Assembly: GCA_030154185.1 (NCBI GenBank)
Contig: JASKKK010000021.1
Location: forward strand, 1-40,508
Origin: Desulfuromonadales bacterium
Lineage (GTDB): Bacteria; Desulfobacterota; Desulfuromonadia; Desulfuromonadales; Syntrophotaleaceae
Length of the DNA stretch: 40,508 nucleotides
Reading direction: 5' to 3'
The notes beneath the pieces were generated by a model. That model did no database searches. It worked only from the letters and a program-made list of their open reading frames with translations, and had not been told where the DNA came from. This document shows, in pieces, positions 1 through 6,918 of the stretch. Every line of letters starts with the position of its first letter. Position 1 is the stretch's first letter. The translations under genes and the position numbers were made by a program.

Positions 1-99
1 GGGCCTCGGGCCTCGGGCCTCGGGCCTCGGGCCTCGGGCCTCGGGCCTCGGGCCTCGGGCCTCGGGCCTCGGGCCTCGGGCCTCGGGCCTCGGGCCTCG
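1..99. repeat. Perfect heptanucleotide tandem repeat (GGGCCTC)n
   Basis: The first 99 bases are about 14 uninterrupted copies of the 7-mer GGGCCTC; the array probably continues beyond the window edge. It ends 4 bases before the stop codon of the minus-strand MscS gene, so it lies just downstream of that gene. There are no spacers, so it is not a CRISPR array. A 7-nt unit shifts the reading frame with each added copy, and perfect copies suggest recent slippage expansion. No function is evident. Confidence 0.97.
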
Positions 100-103
100 A
101 GTT

Positions 104-922
104 TCAATACTCAGCACTCAGCACCGCCTTCCCTCCCCACCCCCGTTCCTGCAAAGCGGTCTTCACCCTTTGTGAAATATCACTGGCCAGAATCCTCTCC
201 AAACGGATTTCGTGTACGTAGGCCTTGATGGTGAAGCGCGTCAGAAAGGTGAAATCGAAATGATCCTCCACCAGGACAAGAATCGGTTTGTCGAGCTGTA
301 CATAGGGCGAACAGGCGGCCGCTTCCCAGGCGATCTGTTTTATCGGAGCGATGGGCACAGAGGTCGGCAGGTGGAATTCCACAACCACCATTTCGTTGAG
401 TTGGCCGGTATTGGCATTGCTGACGGATCCGGTCTGCACCAGGCTGTTGGGAAAAGTTACCACAGTATCGTCGAAGGTGCGTATCTGCACCGCCCGCAAG
501 CCGATGTTGATGACTTCTCCGTAATGTTTATCGACCTCGATCATGTCTCCGATGTGAAAAGGTCGCTCGAAAAGGATAAGAATCCCTGCGACGATATTCC
601 GGACCAGATCCTGTGCTCCGAGACCGACGGCAAGGCCGGCGGAGGCTGAAACGGCAAGCAGGGTGTTGAGAGGGGGGTGGATGACGACGAAAAGGATATA
701 GGCGAAAGCCGCGATCCATGTCAGCAGGCGCAACACCGGATAAAGGCCGGAGATCAGGAGCCGGTGACGGCTGAAGCGGTTGGCCAGGGTTTTCAGCAGG
801 CGTCTTGTCAGCCACAGTCCCGCAGCGGTCAGTACGATAACCAGCAGGCTCAGAAGGAGTCGGTCGAGTGACAGGTACTGTTCGATGAATTGGGGCAGTT
901 CCGGCAGGTTCAGATCCTTCAT
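104..922 (-). CDS. MscS-family mechanosensitive ion channel
   Basis: This 272-residue inner-membrane protein is close to the usual length of small-conductance MscS channels, which release solutes under hypo-osmotic stress. Three hydrophobic helices fill roughly residues 20-115. The third is the family's Gly/Ala-rich pore helix (AGLAVGLGAQDLVRNIVAG), followed by the MscS beta-domain start FERPFHIGDMIEV and a soluble alpha/beta C-terminal part. The ATG at 922 has a purine-rich GCGAGGA ahead of it. It is the last gene of a corA-ATPase-mscS operon and starts 15 bases after the ATPase stop codon. Its final codons lie in a heptamer repeat (110-124), so the C-terminus LSAEY may be a repeat-derived tail. 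Family assignment is firm; the gating stimulus is inferred. Confidence 0.93.
   Translation of the reverse strand: MKDLNLPELPQFIEQYLSLDRLLLSLLVIVLTAAGLWLTRRLLKTLANRFSRHRLLISGLYPVLRLLTWIAAFAYILFVVIHPPLNTLLAVSASAGLAVGLGAQDLVRNIVAGILILFERPFHIGDMIEVDKHYGEVINIGLRAVQIRTFDDTVVTFPNSLVQTGSVSNANTGQLNEMVVVEFHLPTSVPIAPIKQIAWEAAACSPYVQLDKPILVLVEDHFDFTFLTRFTIKAYVHEIRLERILASDISQRVKTALQERGWGGKAVLSAEY
110..124 (-). repeat. Short heptamer array (TGAGTGC type) at the 3' end of the MscS gene
   Basis: Read on the minus strand, this stretch is GTGCTGAGTGCTGAG, two copies of the 7-mer TGAGTGC plus a partial copy. It encodes the last residues of the channel (L-S-A-E before Y-stop). The identical 15-mer, in the same orientation relative to the gene, forms the 3' end of gluQ at 21170-21184. 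Confidence 0.85.
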
Positions 923-937
923 GGTGTCCTCGCGGCG

Positions 938-3274
938 TTATTGAATGATGTTGCGGGATTCCAGCAGGGATGAAATCGATGCGAAAAACAGCGGATTGAG
1001 CTGATAGCAGTTGGCTGGGTCCTCGGCCGAAGGCGATTGCAGAAGGTTGAGTTGGGCCAGGTGGTCGAGAAGCAGACGGCTTTGCAAACGGCCGCCGGCG
1101 AAAATGGCGGCATGTTCCGCTATGCTCAGTCCTCCATGGGCGACGATCTCTGCTAAAGCGTACAGCTGGGGGCGTTCGAGGGAGCGCAGGGGGCTGTAAT
1201 CGAGTTTTCCAAGAGGACTGACTCGCAGGGTTTTTTGTTGTTCATCGTATTCGAGACACATCAGCCAGTAGTAGATCGCAGCCTGCATGTTGCCACGGGT
1301 GGCGGCGAAAAGGTCTGAAAAATAGCGTTTCCGGAGGCTGGCTTGCGAGTTCTTTTCGTTGGAAGCTTGTGCAGAATCTTCGCCATTCAGGAATACCACG
1401 GGATAACTGCTGGTTTGGGTGCGCAGCATCAGTGCCTCGCAAATTTCTTCCTCGCTGCTGAAGAGGGTCTGTTGCTGGTGGGTGAAGTAGCGATCGACAT
1501 TCAGCAGGTGTCGCATGCGTTGCCAGGGGTATTGGCGCACGGTGACCACCCACAGCAGACGGTGACGGCTGGCCAGCAACAGACGCAGAAAGGCCCGGAT
1601 GGCATCCAGCCCGCCGACCGTGCGCAGCAGAAGGTTATGGAGGTTTTCCATGATGACGATACCGCGAGGCAAAGAGTTCAGATGAGCCTCCACGGTGTCA
1701 AAATCGGCGGGGGGATTTTCCAGATCGAACCATTGCCGACAGGCTTCCAGCAGTTGGGTCTCGCTGGTTAATCGTCCTTTGATGCTCAGTCGCAAAACAG
1801 GCAGCCGATCGCCGAGTTCGCTCTGAAAACAGTTGATCAGGGACGTTTTGCCGCTGCCGTCGGGACCGGTCACCGCGACGCTGCACAGGTGCCCTTCCTG
1901 CCAATGTTCGAACAGCTCCCGCAGAGCATCGAGGTCCTTGTTTTTGCCGACCATGAATTCGCGGTTTTGCAGGGCTCCGGCGGTAAACAGGCGGCGACAT
2001 ACGGGCGGGAGACTTTCGGCTTGGCGCAGGATGGCCTCCGGTGTCGGCAGGTCGATGATGCTGCGCTGCGGCGACTCGCTTTTTTCGGCCGGTCCTTTCC
2101 CGGATCGCAGATTCTGGACAGCCTGCTGTAGAGATTGTCGCATGTTTCCCAACCGGCCTGTCAGAGCTTGCATGCTTTTGCCCAGACGCAGGCATCGGCG
2201 GCGCCATCTTTTGATCAGACGCCGCCGTTTATGTGCGAGGCGTTCTCGCCAGCTCAGGATGCGTTGCAGATCCTTGCCGATCAGGCCCAGCATGTTTCGG
2301 AGTTCGTCATCCAGCTTTTGCAGAAGTTTCTGCGACAACTCCCTAACAGGTTCGGCCAGGCCGAAAACCTGTTGTTCAGCGCGTTGTAAAGCCTCGGTCA
2401 CCAGCGCCTGGCTCTGCGCAAGTTTTTGATCCCATGCGTCGGAATCGCCGGCATCCTTCTCCATTGCGGCGGCCAGACGGGTACAGTCTTCGGCTGCCGT
2501 TTCAAGATGAAAACGCAGGCCGCGCCACAGGTCGGCGCAGTTGCCGCGGAGCTGTTCTTGGAGGAGAGTGAATTCATCGTCTGCCGGCATGTGGCCTGGT
2601 TGCAGCACCACCGGACGGTGCCTGGCGACGACCTCCTGGACCACCGGTTGCAGGATCAGGTAGCGCTGCTTCAGCCGTCGGCGCCGACGGCTGAAAAGCA
2701 GCCGGGTCGCCAGCCGAGAGTGTCCCGTGCAGATTGTTCGCTTTAATGCCGGCGCTTCGATCTGCCAGATGCTGCGGCCTTTCGACTCATGCTGTTGCAA
2801 ACGGTCGCGGATCAGCGTCAACTCTTGCGGATGGTGGTGCAGCACATCATCCAGGGCGTCCCTTATGTCTTCTCCTAAGGATTGCCACAGTTTTTTCCGC
2901 AAAGGGATTTGGTTCAGACTGCCTTCCTGGCGTAGTCGCACGCGGTCATACAACCACAAAATACGCGCTTCGATGGTGCGTGCCAGATGGTCAAGGGCGC
3001 CTTTCCCAGGCGATGGGGCGGCACGTATCTCGTCAAAGGCCCTGGTCAGCACCTGCCGACTGCCGGCCAGACTTTCCGCAACTTCGGTCAAATCCCTGTT
3101 CAGTGTCCGGTCGGAGGCAGCGAGTTCCACACGGTGGCGATCCAACGCTTCGTCGATGGCCGTAGCGAGTGCCTGCAGCAGGGTCTCGAGTTGAGGCTGC
3201 TGGTCCATGGTGCTGAAAAAGCCGTCTCGGGCGGCAAGCCGTTCCAGATAGGCATGGCAATCGGATGGTTTCAC
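938..3274 (-). CDS. Large coiled-coil P-loop ATPase with C-terminal winged-helix-like region
   Basis: The protein has about 778 residues if it starts at the GTG at 3274, whose GTGA overlaps the corA stop codon (4-nt overlap, with AAAGGAAA just upstream). An ATG at 3208 is an alternative, and an ATG at 3337 would intrude 67 bases into corA. The first ~440 residues are charged, Leu/Gln/Arg-rich and probably long helices or coiled coil, with a very basic stretch near the middle (KRRRLIKRWRRR). A nucleotide-binding domain follows: Walker A GPDGSGKTS near residue 470, Walker B-like IVIMEN near 536 (Glu-Asn rather than Asp-Glu), and a sensor-like LLWVVTVRQ. The last ~60 residues resemble a winged helix. 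No membrane segment is evident. The fold resembles AAA/STAND-type ATPases, but I do not recognise a named family. Tight coupling to corA and mscS suggests a link to ion or envelope homeostasis; this is inference. Confidence 0.85.
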   Translation of the reverse strand: MKPSDCHAYLERLAARDGFFSTMDQQPQLETLLQALATAIDEALDRHRVELAASDRTLNRDLTEVAESLAGSRQVLTRAFDEIRAAPSPGKGALDHLARTIEARILWLYDRVRLRQEGSLNQIPLRKKLWQSLGEDIRDALDDVLHHHPQELTLIRDRLQQHESKGRSIWQIEAPALKRTICTGHSRLATRLLFSRRRRRLKQRYLILQPVVQEVVARHRPVVLQPGHMPADDEFTLLQEQLRGNCADLWRGLRFHLETAAEDCTRLAAAMEKDAGDSDAWDQKLAQSQALVTEALQRAEQQVFGLAEPVRELSQKLLQKLDDELRNMLGLIGKDLQRILSWRERLAHKRRRLIKRWRRRCLRLGKSMQALTGRLGNMRQSLQQAVQNLRSGKGPAEKSESPQRSIIDLPTPEAILRQAESLPPVCRRLFTAGALQNREFMVGKNKDLDALRELFEHWQEGHLCSVAVTGPDGSGKTSLINCFQSELGDRLPVLRLSIKGRLTSETQLLEACRQWFDLENPPADFDTVEAHLNSLPRGIVIMENLHNLLLRTVGGLDAIRAFLRLLLASRHRLLWVVTVRQYPWQRMRHLLNVDRYFTHQQQTLFSSEEEICEALMLRTQTSSYPVVFLNGEDSAQASNEKNSQASLRKRYFSDLFAATRGNMQAAIYYWLMCLEYDEQQKTLRVSPLGKLDYSPLRSLERPQLYALAEIVAHGGLSIAEHAAIFAGGRLQSRLLLDHLAQLNLLQSPSAEDPANCYQLNPLFFASISSLLESRNIIQ

Positions 3275-4374
3275 AGCCAGCGTTTCCTTTTGAAAAAGAT
3301 AAACATGAAGACCGCCATCAGAATCATCCCCAGCCACAACAGCGGATAGCTCCAGGGCCAGTGGAGTTCCGGCATGTAATCGAAATTCATGCCGTAAATC
3401 CCGGCCACGAAGGTCAGGGGGATGAAGATGGTGGCGATGATGGTCAATACCTTCATGACTTCGTTCATGCGGTTGCTGATGCTTGACATGTACAGATCGA
3501 GCAGTCCCGACAGGATATCTCTCAAGGTTTCCACCGTATCGATGATCTGGATGGTGTGGTCGTACACGTCACGCAGGAAGATTCTCGTGGTGTCGGTGAT
3601 CAACGGCGACTCTTCCCGCTGCATGCCCGAAATCAGCTCACGCAATGGCCAGACCGCCTTGCGCAGCAGGATCATTTCCCGTTTGAAGTGGTGGATGCGG
3701 GATTGGGTGTCCGGCGTCGGACGGTCGATGATATCCTCCTCGAGACGCTCGATTTCTTCTCCGAGATTTTCCAGAATGGAGAAATAGCTGTCCACCAGCG
3801 AGTCGAGCAGGACATAGGCGAGGTAATCCGCCCCCATTTTACGCAGACGGCCTTTATTGTTGCGCAATCGTTGGCGAACTCCGTCAAAGACATCTCCCTG
3901 CTGTTCCTGAAAGGACAGAACGTAATTTGGCCCCAGAATCAGGCTCACCTGTTCCGTGATCACGGTGTCGGTGGCACTGTCGTAGCGTGGCATCTTCAGT
4001 ACCATGAACAGGTAATCGTCGAAATCCTCCAGCTTGGGACGGTGGGCGGTGTTGACCACGTCTTCAAGTACCAGAGGATGCAGTCCGAAAGCGCTGCCGA
4101 CGGTCTCCAGGATATCCAGTTGGTGAACCCCGTCGAAATTGATCCAGCTGATGGACGGGGTGTCGCGAAATGCCGGACACTGCTCTGCCGAGACCAGTTC
4201 GCGTTCATCCAGCTGTTCGGGGGTGTAATCGATCACTCTGATGCGGATCGCTTCATCCCGCACCTTGCCGACATGCATGAGCGTTCCCGGAGCCTTGCCT
4301 GCCTTGTGGGATATTTTAGGCAAAAGTCTTTTCAGGACGATGGGCCGCCGAGAGCCCTGCTGTTTGCTTTGCAT
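3271..4374 (-). CDS. corA: CorA-family Mg2+/Co2+ transporter
   Basis: This is a 367-residue pentameric-type divalent cation channel of the inner membrane. The large N-terminal cytoplasmic domain includes the region around EDVVNTAHRPKLEDFDDYLF, and a long helix runs to about residue 300. Two C-terminal transmembrane helices follow, with the family's signature YGMNFDYMPE between them and a basic tail (FKRKRWL) at the end. Its length fits bacterial CorA. The ATG at 4374 is preceded on the minus strand by a GGAG-like site (CAAGGAGA). It is first in the corA-ATPase-mscS operon and its stop overlaps the ATPase start. The upstream gap is shared with the divergent gene at 4550. Confidence 0.96.
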   Translation of the reverse strand: MQSKQQGSRRPIVLKRLLPKISHKAGKAPGTLMHVGKVRDEAIRIRVIDYTPEQLDERELVSAEQCPAFRDTPSISWINFDGVHQLDILETVGSAFGLHPLVLEDVVNTAHRPKLEDFDDYLFMVLKMPRYDSATDTVITEQVSLILGPNYVLSFQEQQGDVFDGVRQRLRNNKGRLRKMGADYLAYVLLDSLVDSYFSILENLGEEIERLEEDIIDRPTPDTQSRIHHFKREMILLRKAVWPLRELISGMQREESPLITDTTRIFLRDVYDHTIQIIDTVETLRDILSGLLDLYMSSISNRMNEVMKVLTIIATIFIPLTFVAGIYGMNFDYMPELHWPWSYPLLWLGMILMAVFMFIFFKRKRWL

Positions 4375-4393
4375 GTTCTCTCCTTGAGCGTGC

Positions 4394-4426
4394 TTGGCTT
4401 GGATTCCCTTTCTGTTAGAATCTAAC
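4394..4426 (+). promoter_or_regulatory. Candidate promoter overlapped by a 13-bp palindrome
   Basis: TTGGCT at 4394-4399 and TAGAAT at 4416-4421 are 16 bases apart, a plausible sigma-70 promoter for the plus-strand gene at 4550. The perfect palindrome GTTAGAATCTAAC (4414-4426) covers the -10 box, as a repressor operator would. It lies in the divergent gap between corA and the DUF523 gene, so it could affect both. Both calls come from pattern only. Confidence 0.4.
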
Positions 4427-4549
4427 TTAATAAGAGGCGTTTGGCATCTTTTAATTTTACCTGAGAGAACCGCAATTGCCGGGAGTTCATCATCATGCCC
4501 GCGGTTGACCGGATATTGCGCCGTTTTTTCCTATGCCGGAGGTTTTGAA

Positions 4550-5497
4550 ATGGAAAAGATCCGTCTCGGCATCAGTGCCTGTCTGCTCGGTCAGAATGTT
4601 CGTTACGACGGGGGACACCAGCTCGATCGTTTTCTGCGCGACACGCTCGGGCGCTTTGTCGATTATGTACCGGTCTGCCCCGAGGTGGAGATGGGACTGC
4701 CTGTTCCCCGCGATACTCTGCGCCTTGTCGGTGATGCCGAAGCGCCACGGCTGGTGTTTTCCAAAAGTGGCGAGGATGTAACGGAGCGCATGACATGTTG
4801 GGCCGAGAAAAGGCTGGCGGGACTCGAACGGGAAGGTCTGTGCGGTTTCATCTTCAAAGCGCGGTCTCCGAGCAGCGGTATGGCGCGCGTGAAGCTTTAC
4901 GATCGCCGCGGGGTGCCGAATAAAAACGGTGTCGGACTTTTCGCCCGTCTATTCATGGAACGTTTCCCTTTGCTGCCGGTGGAGGAAGACGGGCGGCTGC
5001 ACGACCCGCGTCTGCGGGAAAATTTCATCGAGGCGATTTTTACCTTTCGTCGCTGGCGCGATCTTTTGGAGCAAAATGCCACCTCGGCGGGATTGGTTGC
5101 GTTCCATGCACGGCACAAGTTGCTTATGATGTCCCATAGTGTCGAATTGGCCAGGAGGATGGGGACGTTGACGGCCGAGGCCGGAAAAAGGCCTGCGGTA
5201 GAGTTGTTCGGGGATTATCAGCAGTTGCTGATGCAGACAGTACGCACCCTGGCAACTCCTGCCAAGCATTGTAACGTCCTGCAGCATGCCCTCGGTTATT
5301 TCAAACGACAACTGTCGAGGGATGAAAAGCAGGAAATGCTGCAGATCATCGACCAGTATCGGCATGGTCTGGTGCCTCTTGCCGTTCCGCTGACACTGCT
5401 GAATCATTACGTGCGCAAGTATCAGCCGCCCTGGCTCGATGAGCAGGTCTACCTGCATCCTCATCCGATCGAGTTGCATTTGCGCAGCGGTCTTTGA
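4550..5497 (+). CDS. DUF523 and DUF1722 protein (YbbK/YbgA-like)
   Basis: The protein has 315 residues. The ATG at 4550 is chosen because GGAGG sits 7 bases upstream and the protein start matches the family (IRLGISACLLGQNVRYDGG). The N-terminal half is DUF523: conserved CLLG, RYDG, CPEVEMGLPVPR and the KARSPSSG segment, with Cys residues that could bind metal or act in redox chemistry. The C-terminal half (about 185-310) is DUF1722 (HKLLMMSHS, then the segment from YRHGLVPLAVPLTLLNHYV). Such fusions are common in bacteria, where DUF1722 can also be linked to photolyase genes; no photolyase is here. Biochemical role unknown. It is a single gene, divergent from corA. Confidence 0.9.
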   Translation: MEKIRLGISACLLGQNVRYDGGHQLDRFLRDTLGRFVDYVPVCPEVEMGLPVPRDTLRLVGDAEAPRLVFSKSGEDVTERMTCWAEKRLAGLEREGLCGFIFKARSPSSGMARVKLYDRRGVPNKNGVGLFARLFMERFPLLPVEEDGRLHDPRLRENFIEAIFTFRRWRDLLEQNATSAGLVAFHARHKLLMMSHSVELARRMGTLTAEAGKRPAVELFGDYQQLLMQTVRTLATPAKHCNVLQHALGYFKRQLSRDEKQEMLQIIDQYRHGLVPLAVPLTLLNHYVRKYQPPWLDEQVYLHPHPIELHLRSGL

Positions 5498-5569
5498 AGT
5501 TTTGATGGTTTCGGAACCGATCTTGACCCGGATCTTTATGACGAAAAAGCTCGGAGAAAGGACGATGCC

Positions 5570-6156
5570 ATGTTGCCGGCCTTGAACCCTCTGATCCCTG
5601 GAGTCAAGGAGTCCGCAACGCGGGCCATCAATCTTAAGGCGCTGCAAATGCGCAGCGAGGGGCGGGAAGTATATCATTTCGGTTTCGGTCAGTCGTCGTG
5701 TCCGCACCGGTTCAGTATGCCGCGCTCGAAGCTTAAGGTAATTTCGATCAGGTAAGTCCCTTATTTGCAAAACCTGTGAAATTCACCGTTTTGCGTGCGA
5801 GTACCTGTATCGGCACTTCGTAGGCATGTGGCTCCATTGCGCCCGCTCGAAGGATCTTTTTATATGTTTCCCGATTTTCAGAATCAACGTGCCGCTTTGC
5901 GCAAGCAGGGGGGCCGGAAGAGGGCTCTGCGACCTATGGCTCGAGAAGGTTCATGAGGTGGTTCTGCCCGGTTTCGATTTTTATCTGGAGGCTACCGAGC
6001 TCGGTGTGCGGGGCGCAGGTGTCGATTTCGATGGCAGTGCAGCCCTGGCAACCTGGTCGGGATTTCAACGAATGACCGAGGGGGCTGGCGGTCGGCATGT
6101 TCCCGCGGCTGATAAAAGGATGTGATCGCCTGGAGGATGCTCTGAGGCAACTGTGA
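5570..6156 (+). pseudogene. Decayed class I/II aminotransferase with internal deletion
   Basis: Two ends of one PLP-dependent aminotransferase remain. The N-terminal part (from ATG 5570, with AGAAAGGA upstream) reads ALNPLIPGVKESATRAIN...EGREVYHFGFGQS, then shifts frame to VSAPVQYAALEA before a stop. From about 5825 the frame reads APLRPLEGSFYMFPDFQNQR, the usual C-terminal EG-x-FY-x-FPDF segment. After another shift it reads VHEVVLPGFDFYL and VDFDGSAALATW. Near the end FPRLIKGCDRLEDALRQL-stop matches a normal family C-terminus, ending at 6156. The intact family is around 400 residues or more; less than half is left. The PLP-lysine region is gone, so no active enzyme can be made. The annotation rests on reading three frames by eye. 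Confidence 0.8.
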
Positions 6157-6227
6157 GAAGTGGCGGACGGCGCGGGTTGAAACGACCTTGATGGCGTGAC
6201 GGATAAGACGATTTAATGGTCGGCAGG

Positions 6228-6605
6228 TCAGGGTGAAGGCGCTACGGAGTCGATGGCGGTTTTAAGGTCGAGGGGCCTGACCGGTTTGGCAAAAATCGCT
6301 ACAGGGCTCAGGGCCTTGGCCCGCTCATATACCTGGCCACACGAATAACCGGTGATAAAAATAATGGCTCGATGTCCGGTTTCCATCATGAGACTGGCGG
6401 TTTCGATGCCGTCCATGTCACCGCTCAGGTTGATATCCATCAGGACCACGTCCGGTTTTTCGTCGGTAAGACTCTGAAGAGCTTTTTCTCCTGTGGCGAC
6501 CGGCTTGCAGGTCTCGTAACCCATGTTTTTAAGCGCCCCGACCATAGCAAGAGCGGTAATGGCTTCATCTTCCACCAGCAGGATTTTAGTCTTGGTGTTT
6601 TTCAT
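6228..6605 (-). CDS. Single-domain response regulator (CheY-like receiver)
   Basis: A 125-residue receiver domain with no output domain. The phosphorylation pocket is complete: acidic pair E12/D13 (LVEDEA), phospho-acceptor D57 (VLMDINLSG), T85 (IIFITG) and K107 (FAKPV). Its MDINLSGDMDGIETA stretch closely resembles the receiver of the diguanylate cyclase at 9227, which has MDICLNGEMSGIEAA, so the two are probably paralogues served by the same kinase type. The gene runs divergently from the histidine kinase at 6919. No good ribosome binding site is visible before the ATG. It probably acts as a phosphorelay intermediate or phosphate sink. Confidence 0.92.
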   Translation of the reverse strand: MKNTKTKILLVEDEAITALAMVGALKNMGYETCKPVATGEKALQSLTDEKPDVVLMDINLSGDMDGIETASLMMETGHRAIIFITGYSCGQVYERAKALSPVAIFAKPVRPLDLKTAIDSVAPSP

Positions 6606-6918
6606 TGTTTCGAAAATAAATCATGTTTTTCGTTGGTTTTAGAAAATAAAAAAGAATTATTCTGAAAAAATTTTAGTTCGCACGTTTAATTGCATGAAGT
6701 AATTCCATGCCTGCTTATTATATCGGGATATAAAGAAGTTCACAAGAGGGTGACTGATCTGCAGTATCGATTCAGGTTCATACTAAGTCTTACTCTTGAT
6801 AATATATTTATTTGTTCGCTCTTAAAATGCTTTTCTATTGCTTTGACCAATAGTTATCAAATAAACTGAAAGATGACTTTATTCTCAAAAGCCGGGATTC
6901 CGAAGGCCTGGAGCATGC
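6606..6918. promoter_or_regulatory. AT-rich divergent intergenic region with a 14-bp palindrome
   Basis: These 313 bases separate the lone receiver gene from the kinase and are much richer in A/T than the surrounding genes. A perfect palindrome, TATATCGGGATATA (6719-6732), could be an operator. Several TATAAT-like hexamers occur, but no -35/-10 pair stands out. No open reading frame here looks like a gene. Confidence 0.5.

Noticed and set aside
1-99. CRISPR array
   Set aside because: The copies are contiguous 7-mers with no spacers.
5826-6125. A 99-residue hypothetical protein
   Set aside because: Its recognisable parts are the out-of-frame C-terminal pieces of an aminotransferase, so it is part of the pseudogene.
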